64,000 bases of DNA. Origin: Theropithecus gelada. Taxonomy: Eukaryota; Chordata; Mammalia; Primates; Cercopithecidae. The stretch is from positions 110,436,936 to 110,500,935 of the forward strand of contig NC_037677.1 in the NCBI RefSeq assembly GCF_003255815.1, written 5' to 3'. The notes below the pieces were generated by a model. The model was not told where the DNA came from, made no database searches, and saw only the letters and a program-made list of their open reading frames with translations. The translations under genes were made by a program, and so were the position numbers. Of this stretch, positions 12,302-24,270 are shown one piece after another (within the stretch, counting starts at the first letter, position 1; each line of letters starts with the position of its first letter).

Positions 12302-12446
12302 GACAAAACTACAGGATAAGTGACTTGATAGGTGATATGGTGGGGAATCGGGAATGAATTGAATTTGTGTGCATATCAGCTTCAACTCACTCCAGACTGT
12401 CCATTATGCCACCTATCAGTCACTTATTCTGTAGTTTTTTCCTGTC
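12302..12446. repeat. 145-bp imperfect palindrome
   Basis: Arms at about 12,302-12,368 and 12,379-12,446 are imperfect reverse complements around a loop of roughly 10-12 nt. The best-matched outer part pairs 'aaaactacaggataagtgac' with 'gtcacttattctgtagtttt'. Pairing then continues, with mismatches and small bulges, to the centre near 12,373. It could be an old non-autonomous DNA transposon of the palindromic MITE type, or a hairpin-forming locus. I do not recognise the family. Confidence 0.75.
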
Positions 12447-12952
12447 TTCTGAAATCTAGTTGAAATCTCTCATCGATTGATGTCTCCTCTACCGTCTTAT
12501 CCTTGTGAACATATTCCTTTTTAGTATCTTCCCTGCCATGTTAATGAATCTTGGCATAAAGAGGAAGAAAATAAGCATTATCTATGTACCAATTTAACTG
12601 AAGTTATATTAATATTTTAGCTTAAGAATTCTCCCATTTAACAATGACTGTTAACCTTGTAACATACCTTGTGAGACTCCCTTTTGACATTTTTGTGAGG
12701 CTACAGAAAAGATTTAAATGGCTTTCCATATGTCTTTGTGAAGTGGTTGTTTCTTTGAATATGACTGAATGACAGAAGGAGATGATGAGGTGGCTTGGTT
12801 TTAATGGGGCTGTCTTTCTCCTTAATATTCAACTTCCAGCTTTGACTTCAACTCTACCCACACCATTCTCCTTCCCCAGCAACGAATTATGATCTGCTCA
12901 CTTCTTTGGATAGTCCACTAGCCCTTTAAAAGCCAGCATCTCTGACTTTTTG
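12447..12952. other. Intergenic sequence, nothing recognised
   Basis: Unassigned AT-rich sequence. No coding or RNA signature. Confidence 0.35.
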
Positions 12953-13217
12953 GTTGTTTTTCTTTTTGAGATGAAGTGGTACAATCTTGGCTCGCTGCAA
13001 CCTCCCTCTTCTGGGTTCGAGTGATTCTCCCACCTCAGCCTCCTGAGCAGCTGGGATTACAGGCATGCACCACCGCGCCCAGCTAATTTTTGTATTTTTA
13101 GTAGAGACAGGGTTTCACCATGTTGACCAGGCTGGTCTTGAACTCCTGACCTCGTGATTCACCCGCCCCAGCCTCCCAAAGTGCTGGAATTACAGGTGTG
13201 AGCCACCACCCCCGGCC
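12953..13217 (-). mobile_element. Alu element with 5'-monomer-side deletion
   Basis: The T-rich head and 'gagatgaag' are followed directly by 'tggtacaatcttggctcgctg'. About 30 bp of the usual 'tctcgctctgtcacccaggctggagtgcag' is lost. The rest of the dimer is present to 'cacccccggcc'. Confidence 0.9.
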
Positions 13218-13434
13218 TTTTTGTTTGTTTTTCAACTGCTCACCTTATTGCCTGAACTATTTCAGTGAACACTTAAATATTTCTTGCATGTATGGATTCT
13301 GTCCAACTCTTCCCTGAGATGAAGGTTTTACTCACAACCATCTTTGATTTTTTTTAAAGATATAATTGCCATTCTTAGCTTTTATCTCATATATGAGTAT
13401 CCCAATTGTGCTCCTGTTTAAAATTCTACCTCAG

Positions 13435-13750
13435 GGCCGAGCACTGTGGCTCACGCCTGTAATACCCGCCCTTTGGGAGGCTGAGGCAGGCGGATTTCTT
13501 GAGGTCAGGAGTTCGAGATCAGCCTGGCCAACATGGTGAAATCCCATCTCTACTAAAAATACAAAATTAGCTAGGCACGGTGGTGCATCTGCAGTCCCAG
13601 CCACTCGGGAGGCTGAGGCAGGAGAATTGCTTGAACCCCCCGGGAGATGGAGGTTGCAGTAAGCCAAAATGGTGCCACTGCACTCCAGCCTGGGCCACAG
13701 AGTCAGACTCCATCTCAAAAAAATAAATAAATAAATAATAAAATAAAATG
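13435..13750 (+). mobile_element. Alu element
   Basis: It runs from ggccgagcactgtggctcac to a (TAAA)n tail. The flanks 'aaattctacctca' and 'aaattgcgcctca' look like a decayed target-site duplication. Confidence 0.92.
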
Positions 13751-14927
13751 AAATTGCGCCTCAAATGCTACCTTGTCCCTGAAGATTTCCCAAAGGAATG
13801 AATCTAAGTTCCAGTCCTCTGTCCATCATAGTATCTTACACATAATTACCATTCAACAAATGTTTCCTGAATTAATAAACTAGGTCACCTGATGAGGATT
13901 CATATAAACTTTGTTTTTTATGTTATATATTTAAAAACATTTTCAAGCTTCTATCACTAAATTAGATGAAAAGGCTACCACTGTTAACATCAAACACCAT
14001 TCCTAGCCTGGAAGCAGATATGTAGCAAAAGGATATTTAATGTTTTCCCCAACTGTTTATTTGGCACAGCAATGATAATGTAACCAAACCCATCTGTTTC
14101 CTCTCGTCCAGGGATTTCAAATGCTGACCAAAAACGCTTTGTGCTGAACTTCTAATGACTCCTGACTTATCTTACCTGCTCTTTGTCAAAAACTTGTTAA
14201 AAACTCTAATAAATATGAATAAAGTACTAGGATACAACCTGGAATAAGAATAGAGTTCTTAAATAAAAGTCAAGACCTTGGAAACTAAAAGATAAGTTTC
14301 TTGGCTGCTTGTCTATTCTCATGACATGTGAATAGCTGGGTTGTTTAAAACTCTATGCTTTTACTATGTATGTTTTAAAAAACTTGATCTTAACCAGGAA
14401 TTATATAATTATAGACTCTGGAGCTAAAAGTAACTCAAATAGTTTATCAATTTCATTATCCAACTTTCAGAGAAGATCTATAAGAGCCTGCTGCAATTTT
14501 AAAGTTTGAAAACTAAAGATTTACATTTCATATATTCACATCAACACTTTTTAAAAATGACATTGCTTATTCAAGGTCAGCTGATGTTATCTACCTTAAT
14601 ATTTAAAACTCTCCTATTTCAAGTTTTCCATTGCAACTTATAATTATGAATTCATTTTCATTCCATTCTGCAATCTGGAGCAGTAACTGTCCTACCTGCA
14701 CTGCATGTAACCACTTCATGACACCTGGAATGCTGCTGTGCATTTTAACTTTACCCTATAATTAATTCAAATAATTCTCATTGGACCAAAATTGTAATCT
14801 TATGATTAAACGTCATAATCATCTAGCAATTCAAGGCCAAAGTCTATAAAACTATTTTGCTTGAGTTTAAATAATACATTTTAGAACACCCATTTAATTG
14901 AGCTTTCTGTACATTGTTCCCTTTCAA
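13751..14927. other. Intergenic sequence, nothing recognised
   Basis: AT-rich sequence of about 1.2 kb with no recognisable gene or named repeat. Short open frames have no protein signature. Confidence 0.35.
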
Positions 14928-16027
14928 AACAGTTAGTGAAGAGATGCTCAACATCACTAGTCATTAGGAAAATGCAAATTAAAACTACGATGAGATACCA
15001 CTTCACACTCACCCAGATGGCTACAAGCAAAACAATAACAAGTGTTGGTGAGGATGTGGAGAAAATGGAACTCTCATACATTGCTGGTGGGAATGTAAAG
15101 TGATGCAGCACTTTGAAAAACAATCTGGCAGTCCCACAAAAAGTTTACAGTGACCATATGACCCAGCAATCCTACTCCTAGGTATATATCCAAGAGAAAT
15201 GAAATATATATCCACATAAAACCTTATACACCAATGTTCATAGCAGCATTATTCATAATAGCCAAAAAGTGGAACCAACCCACATATCCACTAACAGATG
15301 AATGAGTAAACAAAATGTGGTATTTTCAAGCAATGGAATATTATTTGGCCATGAAAAAGAATGAAATACTGATACATGCTACAACATGGACGAACTTTGA
15401 AAATTATGCTAAGTGAAAAAAGCCATGTGTTATATTACTCTGTTTATAAAGAAATGTCTGGAACAGTTAAATCTATACAGACAGAAAATTAGTTGTTGCC
15501 TAGGACCAGAGAAGACAGGTAGTAGGGCACTGAGGCATGATTGCTAATGGGTCCAGGGATTCTTTTTTTTTTTTTTTTTTTTTTGAGATGGAGTCTTGCT
15601 CTGTCACCCAGGCTGGAGTGCAATGGCACAATCTTGGCTCACTGCAACCTCTACCTCCTGGGTTCAAGCGATCCTCCTGACTCAGCCTCCCGAGTAGCTG
15701 GGACTACAGGGGCGTGACACCACACCCAGCTAATTTTTGTATTTTTAGTAGAGATGGGGTTTCACCATGTTGGCCAGGATGCTCTTGATCTCCTGACCTT
15801 GTGATCCACCCGCCTCAGCCTCCCCAAGCGCCGGGATTACAGGTGTGAGCCACCACACCCAGTCTAGGGATTCTTTGTGGATGATAAAAGTGTTCTAAAA
15901 CTGACCGTGGTGATGGTTGCACAACTCTGTAAATATAATAACAACCAATGAGTCGTACACTTTAAATGTGTGAATCATATGGTATGTGAATCATTTCTCA
16001 ATAAAACTGTTTAAAACAAATTTTTTA
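14928..16027 (+). mobile_element. Old L1 (L1M-type) 3' end, split by an Alu
   Basis: The sequence follows the ORF2 C-terminal region ('gatgctcaacatcactagtcatta', 'ctggtgggaatgtaaagtg', 'ccagcaatcctactcc', 'ggaatattatttggcc') and then an L1M-type 3'UTR ('gggattc…ttctttgtgg', 'ggttgcacaactctgtaaat', 'cattctcaataaaactgtt'). An Alu at 15,563-15,864 interrupts it. The L1 is 5'-truncated. Confidence 0.85.
15563..15864 (-). mobile_element. Alu element inserted in L1M
   Basis: It starts with the T tract and gagatggagtcttgctctg. The target-site duplication 'agggattctt' appears at about 15,555-15,564 and 15,866-15,875. Insertion postdates the host L1. Confidence 0.93.
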
Positions 16028-16037
16028 AATAGAGTTT

Positions 16038-16314
16038 GGGAGCCGGGCACACGCCTGTAATCCCAGCATTTTGAGAGGCTGAGGTGGGCAGGTCACCTTC
16101 GGGAGTTCAAGACCAGCCTGGCCAACATGGTGAAACCCCATTTCTACTAAAATACAAAAGTTAGCCGGGCATGGTGACGTGCACCAGTAGTCCCAGCTAC
16201 TCAGGAGGCTGAGGCATGAGAATCGCTTGAACCCAGGAGATGGAGGTTGCAGTGAGCCGAGATCACACCACTGCACTCCATCCTGGGAGACAGAGCAAGA
16301 ATCCGTCTCAAAAA

Positions 16315-16350
<36 letters not shown>
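16038..16350 (+). mobile_element. Alu element with (AAAT)n tail
   Basis: The head lacks the usual 'gtggctc' segment ('agccgggcacacgcctgtaat'). The tail is a long (AAAT)n tract at about 16,311-16,350. The target-site duplication 'aatagagtt' flanks it at 16,028-16,036 and 16,352-16,360. Confidence 0.93.
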
Positions 16351-16354
<4 letters not shown>

Positions 16355-16360
16355 AGAGTT

Positions 16361-17399
16361 CAGCACTCTCCATAGATAAAAGACACTAATAAAAAAAACC
16401 TGGCTGACTTAGCAAACAAGGATATTTGGGCTTTCTTGCCTACTTGCAGATACTGTTGCTTTTAGTTTATTTTACAATTTTATCTGTTTATCCCATGTGT
16501 TATGTAATCAGAGCTCAGGGCTTCAGCAGGAAATTTATAATAGTCCTTTCAAACAAATTTAAAAAACAGTTTAGTAACATTATCTAATGGTGTATTTAAG
16601 CCCTGCTTTGATGCTGTTTTATGATCTTAAGCACTTGCTGTCCATATTGAAATAACAGAAGGGCTTATATAGATAATGAAATTTGACTTTGCTAAACTTC
16701 CTTTTTCTTTGGAAAAAAAAAAAAAAGCCTACCATATTTGGGACAAAGCGGTGTTTTTAAATCTCTACATAACCTACTATAGTTCTACCAGGATTTAACC
16801 ACCCCCCACCCAAATTCAGTCTAAAACACAGAAGTAGAACTTATGCAAAACCAAGTTTGATTTAAATCAAATAAGTTGTTTAAAGATCAGTCCAATTGAT
16901 CACTTATGACTTTACACACACTTATGACTTTACACACACTTATGACTTTACACACTTTTATTTTGTGTTTCTAAATTAGTTTCCTGTGTGTTCTATTTCA
17001 TCAGCTAGAGCATACAATTTCAATCTACCCTAAATCTCACGATTCTCAAGATATGAAACCACAGATTAATTTCTTAAGTATTTTACATATATTGGGTTTT
17101 GTCCAGGCTAAGTAAACTCTAAATTCCTTAAAGGCAAGGACCTTGTCTTAAGCTTCAACACTTCACAGAGACCCCACAATTGAGATGTGTCTCTCAAGGT
17201 CTAAGGCATAGGCCAGTTCTCCAGTCAAGCTACAATACTATACTGTATATATTATTAAGGTATATATTTGTGTGTGTCTATCAATTTTATAGCTATATAT
17301 CTTTATCCCTCTACCATCTATTTTTCTTTTATACTTCATTTCCAACACATAATATATTGACTGCCCCCAAATCTTTAAGAACTCCCAATTTTCTTCAGA
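16361..17399. repeat. Intergenic sequence with an 18-bp tandem repeat
   Basis: The unit cttatgactttacacaca is repeated almost three times at 16,903-16,956 without mismatch in the repeated part. The rest is AT-rich and unassigned. Confidence 0.75.
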
Positions 17400-17800
17400 A
17401 TAACCCCCAAGCACCTTCCTATGGATTTCAAAGCTCTTTGTCAACTTCCCCATCTACCCTTTCTAGCCTGAGCGTCAGATGCCAACACATCAGTTACGTA
17501 AAGCTCCTCTTCCACCCCTCTGCTGTTGCACCTCCAGGCCTCTGCTGTCCCTTGGATTGCTATCCAGTCTATGAAAAATCTGCTAAACTTTTAAGTCCAT
17601 GTCAAGAGCCATCTTCTGTATAGACCCTTCATTTTCAGAATTTCTCCTTTTTAAATCCCTTCATAGCACTTTGTCTAATACTCTACCCCTTATCACAGCT
17701 TGACTTATATGGTGCCGAAGGACATGCCTTCTCTCCTAGTATTAATTCTCTGATGTTTGCAACTGTTTATGTGTGAATCCGCTACCAAAGCACTGTGCTT
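17400..17800 (+). repeat. Possible L2 remnant
   Basis: Pyrimidine-rich text ('ctcctcttccacccctctgctgttgcacc', 'catagcactttgtctaatac', 'gatgtttgcaactgtttatg') resembles the L2 3' half. An open frame of about 147 codons at 17,180-17,623 overlaps it but has no gene-like feature. Confidence 0.4.
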
Positions 17801-17850
17801 GTATCCTCTTCACCCTTTACAAAAAAACCACTCAATAAATGCTTGCTAGA

Positions 17851-17968
17851 GATGACACGTTGATAGGTGTAGCAAACCACCATGGCACATGTATACCTAT
17901 GTAACCAACCTGCACAATCAGCACATGTATCCCAGAACTTACAGTAAAATTTTAAAAAAGTAAAATAA
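17851..17968 (+). mobile_element. Very short 5'-truncated L1 insertion
   Basis: Only the last ~100 bp of an L1PA-type 3'UTR is present ('ggtgtagcaaaccaccatgg', 'catgtatacctatgtaac', 'cacatgtatcccagaactta') plus an A-rich tail. A perfect 17-bp target-site duplication, aataaatgcttgctaga, is at 17,834-17,850 and 17,969-17,985. Confidence 0.95.
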
Positions 17969-18347
17969 AATAAATGCTTGCTAGATTGAATTATTCTTAT
18001 CTTGAATTCCCCAAAACACCAAGAATGGTGTGGGGCACATAGCAGTTAATAAATAATGTTACTTGATAGAATATACATTCCTGGGACAAAGATTCAGATG
18101 CTCAATGACTGATTTTAGTGACAGTGAAGTGATAGATCATCACCAAAAAAAGTTTATTCTCTAAATTGTTCCTACACTGACTTGGGCTTAAGTAACAGAT
18201 GCTTTAATGTACGAAAACAATTAGCTGAGTGTTTAGTTTCAGTATATTTTTATTTCCAGTGTTCCTTGTGGAATAAAACTATTTTCATCCCAGGAATACA
18301 CGTAAAATAATTTTGGAAGTCAATTCTTAGAATGTACGTGGATTTTT

Positions 18348-18607
18348 GGGAGGCCGAGGCGGGCAGATCACGAGGTCAGGAGATCGAGAACATCCTGGCT
18401 AACATGGTGAAACCCCATCTCTACTAAAAATGCAAAAAAATTAGCCGGGCATGGTGGCGGGCGCCTGTAGTCCCAGCTACTCGGGAGGCTGATGCAGGAG
18501 AATGGCGTGAACCCGGGGGACGGAGCTTGCAGTGAGCCGAGATCACGCCACTGCACTCCAGCCTGGGTGACAGAGCGAGACACCGTCTCAAAAAGAAAAT
18601 AAAAAAG
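18348..18607 (+). mobile_element. 5'-truncated AluY-like element
   Basis: The element begins at 'ttgggaggccgaggcgggca', about 40 bp inside the consensus. The flanks 'aatgtacgtggattttt' (18,331-18,347) and 'aatgtacatggattttt' (18,608-18,624) are a target-site duplication differing at one base. This shows truncation on insertion, not later loss. Confidence 0.93.
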
Positions 18608-18624
18608 AATGTACATGGATTTTT

Positions 18625-19487
18625 GTCACTGTTTATTCAAGATTCATTCAAGTATTTATCACTTACGTGAACTGTCTCTGGGCAGACACTGAAAAAGGTA
18701 CTGAATCATGAATAAGATACAGGCTCTGACCTTAAGTGTTTACAGTATACTAGGGGAAGGGTCTCAAAGGAATCTAGGTTTGATGCTTCAGAAAAACTGA
18801 TACTAATTATCTTGATATTGATGAATTCGGAAGTTCTTTAAAAAGTACTCTTTTAAATTCAGATTTAAATGTTTATGTTTCAATGTGTACTAAAAACAAA
18901 GGTATAATATTTTATTTAGAAAGCCGTTTTTATTCATGCAAACAGCAAAAGAACATAACTAGATGCTATGACTGAGGGCTGGGAGTAGGGTGAGTAAAGA
19001 GAGGTTTTCTAGAGCAAAATTTCATGAGGCCGCTCACTCTCAGGGTCCCGTAAGTACAGGGTCAGCCTTAAAAGGGAGCACCTCTTTAAATTCATCACCC
19101 TAGCCGCCTCCTCTGCCTTACCTTAGCTCTGGCCCAGCTATGAATGTTTAAGAAATTAGTAATTTTGTGTTTTACCTGGTTGCATATACTTGGTATACTC
19201 CATAACAAATGCTTTATAAATTATTTCTGATTTATAGAAAATAGAACTGTGAAATTATGGAGGGAATGCATAATGATACAAAGGGAATATGTCTACTTTT
19301 GGGAGGAAGGAGTAGATACTAAGGGAAAAGGATAAATGAAACAGAATTAGCACATTAAAATGATTGCCAAGTTAAAAGCTTTCAAGTGTTCAGATTGGAA
19401 GTAATTCTCATGACTCAACTGTTCTACTATTCATAACCATTAACTTATGCTTTTGCTAACTTCAAATAACTTGTATTGGCATCTGTA
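18625..19487. other. Intergenic sequence, nothing recognised
   Basis: Unassigned AT-rich sequence with no gene signature. Confidence 0.35.
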
Positions 19488-19846
19488 ATTATCCACTCTC
19501 ATGCTGCTATGAAGAAATACCCAAGAGTGGGTAATTTATAAAGAAAAGAGGTTTAATTGACTCACGGTTCCACATGGTTAGGGAGGCCTCAGGAAACTTA
19601 CAATCATGACTGAAGGCACTTCTTTACAGAGCGGCAGGGAAGATGATGAGTGCCCAGTGAAGGGGCGAAGCCCCATATAAAGGCATCAGATCTCGTGAGA
19701 ACTAACTCACTATCATGAGGACAGGATGGGGGAAACCAGCCCCAGGATTCAATTATCTTCACCTGGTCCCTCCCAGGACACATGGGGATTATGGAAACTA
19801 CAATTCAAGATGAGATTTGGGTGGGGACACAACCAACAGTATCATT
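19488..19846 (-). mobile_element. MaLR solo LTR (THE1/MST-like)
   Basis: Read on the minus strand it starts 'tgatactgttggttgtgtcc' and keeps the family landmarks: 'ccaggtgaagataattgaat', 'agttctcacgagatctgatg' and 'gggtaatttataaagaaaag' (the last on the plus strand). No internal sequence is attached. Confidence 0.88.
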
Positions 19847-20306
19847 TTTCTAAGATCAATACCAAATGAACTAAATGAATAAAAATAAAACAATAAGTTA
19901 CAAACTAATATCGACACTGTTTTAAGACAGATTATTTTAGAGATTAGCACCTGAAGAGTATTTTCTTAATTCCTTAGTGCAGTTATTGATGGTTATTCAA
20001 GACTGAATAAGGAAATTCTGGATGCACTTGATCCATGGGAATACAACTCATTTAATTTTTAAATTTAAATGAAATTTAAAATTAAAGTTAAAATTAAATG
20101 TGTTTCCAAAAAAGAAATTTCATATTTAGGTACATTAGTAAATACAGAATAAGTGATAATTTAAATGTAAAAGGCATTGACATTAAGTGGGAGAGGTTTT
20201 CCCATTAGATAAAAGTTAAATGAATTTGTAATCAGCCTTTCAAGTGTCACTACACCTGGTAATACAATGTTCAATGTCAAATAAGCTTATAAAGAAGCTT
20301 TCTGAA
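19847..20306. other. AT-rich intergenic sequence
   Basis: Low-complexity AT-rich block near 20,048-20,100 (combinations of 'taaattt' and 'aaatttaaa'). Nothing else recognised. Confidence 0.4.
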
Positions 20307-20623
20307 GGCCGGGCACAGTGGCTCACGCCTGTAATCCCAGCACTTTGGGAAGCCAAGGCTGGCGAATTGCCTGAGCTCAGGAGTTCACGACCAGCCTGGA
20401 GAACATGGTGAAACTCCGACTCTACTAAAATACAAAAGACTATCTGGGCCTGGCGGTGTGCGCCTGTAGTCCTAGCTACTTGGGAGGCTGAGGCAGGAGA
20501 ACTGCTTGAACCTGGGAGGCAGAGGTTGCAGTGAGCTGAAATTCCGCCACCACACTCCAGCCTGGGCGACAGACTGAGACTCCATTAAACAAAACAAAAC
20601 AAAACAAAACAAAACAAAAAAAA
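20307..20623 (+). mobile_element. Alu element with (AAAAC)n tail
   Basis: Full dimer from ggccgggcacagtggctcac. The tail is an (AAAAC)n microsatellite at about 20,588-20,623. Flanking 'ctttctgaa' (20,298-20,306 and about 20,625-20,633) is the target-site duplication. Confidence 0.93.
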
Positions 20624-21859
20624 ACCTTTCTGAAAAGTTCCAAGTAAATATAAAGCAAAACATTTCGCCTACATTGGCTTGATTCTACTTCTCCTTCTCT
20701 TCACATATTTTAGGATGTTAAGAGTTGCCAGATATTTTGGGTTGGTGGTAGGTTTCTTTTTCTTTCATCTCACTTAAAAATGGAAAATTTTTACCTACCA
20801 AAATGTTGTATCAGAACTAAGAATTTCAATATATGCTGTCAATAGAACCTAGAAAAGTTTAGTTGTGGTTGTGACTTATTTATAATCCTATTTGGTATGT
20901 CCCTTAAATGAGGTTTTACATTTCTAGCAATAGCAGGACATTATTCCAAGCTGCCACAAATGATGAAGTTCATGTAGAAAGATGTTTTTGCACAGAATAA
21001 TAAAAAGGCTGAGGCTGCTCTTAAAATAACATGCTTGGATTTTCAAAAACATTTAAAATCATAAAAAATATTTTTACCAATGAAAAATGACAATTCTAGT
21101 GGGAAAAATCATTCAATTAATAAATAAAAATAACCCCAGACGACTTGACTATCTCCCCTATGTTAAGAATGTCTATAATCACAGACAATATAAAGTTTTT
21201 CTAATGATAACTCTTAAGAGCTTACAAAAAGTTTAAAACCTCAAAACAAGCTAAAATATTTTAAATTTGTAATTGAAGTTAACTGAGAACATAAACACTA
21301 CCACTGTGTCCCCCCAAACGCTTTTGTTCTTCTAAATGTGATCCCCCATAACTCTTACCTCTACAAAGTAAAATCCAAACCCATGAAATAAAGTTCATGG
21401 AGAATACTATCCTTCTGATTTTTATTGAAAAATTTCCATGACTATTTCTATGAAAACATTAAAGTCCTTAATTTCCTTGCTAGAGCTAATGCAAGAATAT
21501 ACAAATACACACATGCATACATTCACTTTACTAGCTGTTGTCTTATTTAGACCATATAAAAAGATCTTTAGTATGCATTGGCTCCAAATTTTCACTTTAG
21601 ATCAGCTATTCAATCTATGTTGAAGTGATTAGGATACATAAATAAATTACATAATCTCACTTTATATGAAACCCTGCAACTTAAACTTTTAGTTATCTGG
21701 TGTCTTAAGTGGAATAGTTCAGATAAACATGCAAACTTTTCTGCCTCCTCTATTGGGTGATTATCTAAGCTTTTTGAATTGTCTTGTTCAAAGCCACAAG
21801 TTGAATTATTTTCACTGAGATTCTATAAAATTTCATGAATGTCACAGCTATAAATCCTA
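20624..21859. other. Intergenic sequence, nothing recognised
   Basis: AT-rich, unassigned, with no gene signature. Confidence 0.35.
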
Positions 21860-23603
21860 AAATCCAAAAACAAAACAAACGATAACCTCAAGGAAATGAG
21901 CCAATTCTTTAAAAGACACAACCTGTCAAAACTCACACAAGAGGAAATAGACAATCTGAATAGGCCCATATCAATTAAAGAAATTCAATTAATAATGAAC
22001 AACCTTCCAAAACATAAAGTCCCAGGCTCAGATCAGTTCACTGGTGAGTTCTACTAAACATTTAAGGAAGAAATTACACAAATTCTTCACAATCTCTTTC
22101 AGAAGATAGAAGCAGAGGAATACTCCCTAATTCATTCTAAAAGACCAGCATTACCCTATTACCAAAATTGGACAAAGTGATTATAAGAAAACTATAAACC
22201 AATATCTCTTACGAACATAGATACAAAAACCCTTAACAAAATATTACAGCAAATCCAACAATGTGTAAAGAGTTGTAAATCATAATCAAGTGGGATTTAT
22301 CCTAGGTATGCGAAGCTCGTTTGAAATCAAATAACATAATGTATCACAACAAAAGACTGAAGAAAAGTCACAAGATCATAGATGCAAAAAAAAGCATTTT
22401 ACAAAATCCAGCACCCATTCATGATAAAACCTTTCAGTAAACTAGGAATAGAGGGTAACTTCCTCAACTTAATAAAGAATATCTAAAAACAGCCCTAAAG
22501 CTAACATCATATTTCATGGTGAGAAACTAGCAGCTTCCCCACTAATATTAGGAATAAGGCAAAGATGTCCCCTCTCATCCCTCTTTTTCAATATTATACT
22601 GGAAGTCTTAGCTAATGCAATGTCAAGAAAAGGAAGTAAAAGGTATACAGATTGAGAACGAAGAAATAAAACCATCTTTGTTCACAAATGACATAACTGT
22701 CTATATAGGAAATCAAGATTATACAAAGGTTGAAGAATACAAGTTAATATACAGAAGCCAGTTGCTTTCCTACATACCAGCAATGAAGAAGTGCAATTTG
22801 AAATTTAAAACACGATACAATTTACATTAGCAGAAAAGAAATGAAATACTTAGGTATAAATCTAGCAAAATGCACACAAGATCTGTATTAGGAAAACTAC
22901 AAAACTCTGATGAAATAAATCAAAGAAGAACTAAATAAATGGAAACATTCCATGTTTATAGGTAGGAAGACTCAATATTGTTAAGATGTCAGTTCTTCCC
23001 AACTTGATCTATAGATTCAGTACAATCTTAATCAAACTCCCATCAAGTTATTTTGAGGATATTGACAAACTGATTGTAAAGTTTATATGGAGAGGCAAAA
23101 GACCAAGAAAAGTGAATATAATACTGAAGGAGAAAAAAGAGAACTGACAATACTTGACTTAAGACTTACAATAAAGCTACAGTAATCAAGAGAGTGTGGT
23201 ATTGGTGAAATAACAAATAAATCAATGGAACAGACTAAAGAGTCCAGAAATAGACCCACATAAATATAGTTAGCTGATCTTTGTCAAAGGAACAAAAGCA
23301 ATGCAATGGAGAAAAGCTAGTCTTTTCAACAAATGGTGTTGGAACAACTGGACATCCACATGCCAAATAATAAATTTAGAAACAGACCTTACACTATAAC
23401 TCAGAATGGATCACAGATCTAAGCGTACAACACAAAACAATAAAACTCCTAGGAGACATTATAAAAGAAAATCTAGATGACCTTGGGTATGGAGATGAAT
23501 TTTTAATTACAACACCAAAGGCATGATCCATGAAAGGAATAATTGATAAGACAGACTTCATTAAAATTAAAAACTTCTGCTCTGCAAAAGACATTGTACA
23601 CTG

Positions 23604-23893
23604 TAGGACAGGTACGGTGGCTCATGCCTGTAACCCTAGCACTTTGGGAGGCCGAGGCAGGAGGATCGCCTGAGGTCACGAGTTTGAGACCAGCCTGGCC
23701 AACATGGCGAAAACCCATCTCTACTAAAAATACAAAAATTAGCTGGGCATGTTGGTGAGCGCCTATAATTCCAGCTACTTCGGAGGCTGAGGCAGAAGAA
23801 TCACTTGAACCCAGGAGGCAGAGGTTGCAGTAAGCTGAGATCATGCCACTATACTCCAGCCTGGGTCAAAGAGGGAAACTCAGTCAAAAAAAA
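23604..23893 (+). mobile_element. Alu element inserted in L1
   Basis: A complete dimer. The duplication 'aaagacattgtacactg' is at about 23,587-23,603 and 23,894-23,910. Confidence 0.93.
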
Positions 23894-24022
23894 AAAGACA
23901 TTGTACACTGCCAAGAGAATGAGTAGACAAGACACAAATTGGGAGAAAATATTTGCAAAAGATGTATCTGATAAAGGACTGTTATCCAAAATATACAAAT
24001 AACTCTCAAAACTCAACAATAA

Positions 24023-24270
24023 CCAGGTACAGTGGCATGCTCCAGGAGTCCTAGCTACTCCAGAGGCTGAGGCAAGAGGACAGCTTGAGGCTAGGAGTTT
24101 GAGGCTGTACTGTGTTATAATGGCACCTGTGAATAGCCACTGTACTCCTGCATGGGCAACCTAGTGAGACCCCATCTGTTAAAAAAACAAAACAAAACAA
24201 AAAACGTAAAACAGCAAAAGTACTGTAATTTTTTTTAAATAAGAAAAAATAAAATACAAATTTAAAAAAC
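24023..24270 (+). mobile_element. FLAM-type Alu monomer (7SL-derived) inserted in L1
   Basis: A single monomer of about 155 bp followed by a long A-rich tail. It keeps 'cacctgtgaatagccactg', which is found in 7SL RNA and in the earliest Alu monomers but is lost from dimeric Alus. The duplication 'ctcaacaataa' is at 24,012-24,022 and 24,271-24,281. The 80-90 nt tail has diverged into mixed A/T sequence, consistent with great age. Confidence 0.85.

Noticed and set aside
16903..16956. CRISPR-like spaced repeat
   Set aside because: Units are contiguous without spacers, and the genome is mammalian.
17180..17623. 147-codon open frame on the plus strand
   Set aside because: Composition is pyrimidine-rich, overlaps a probable L2 remnant, and shows no domain or splice structure.
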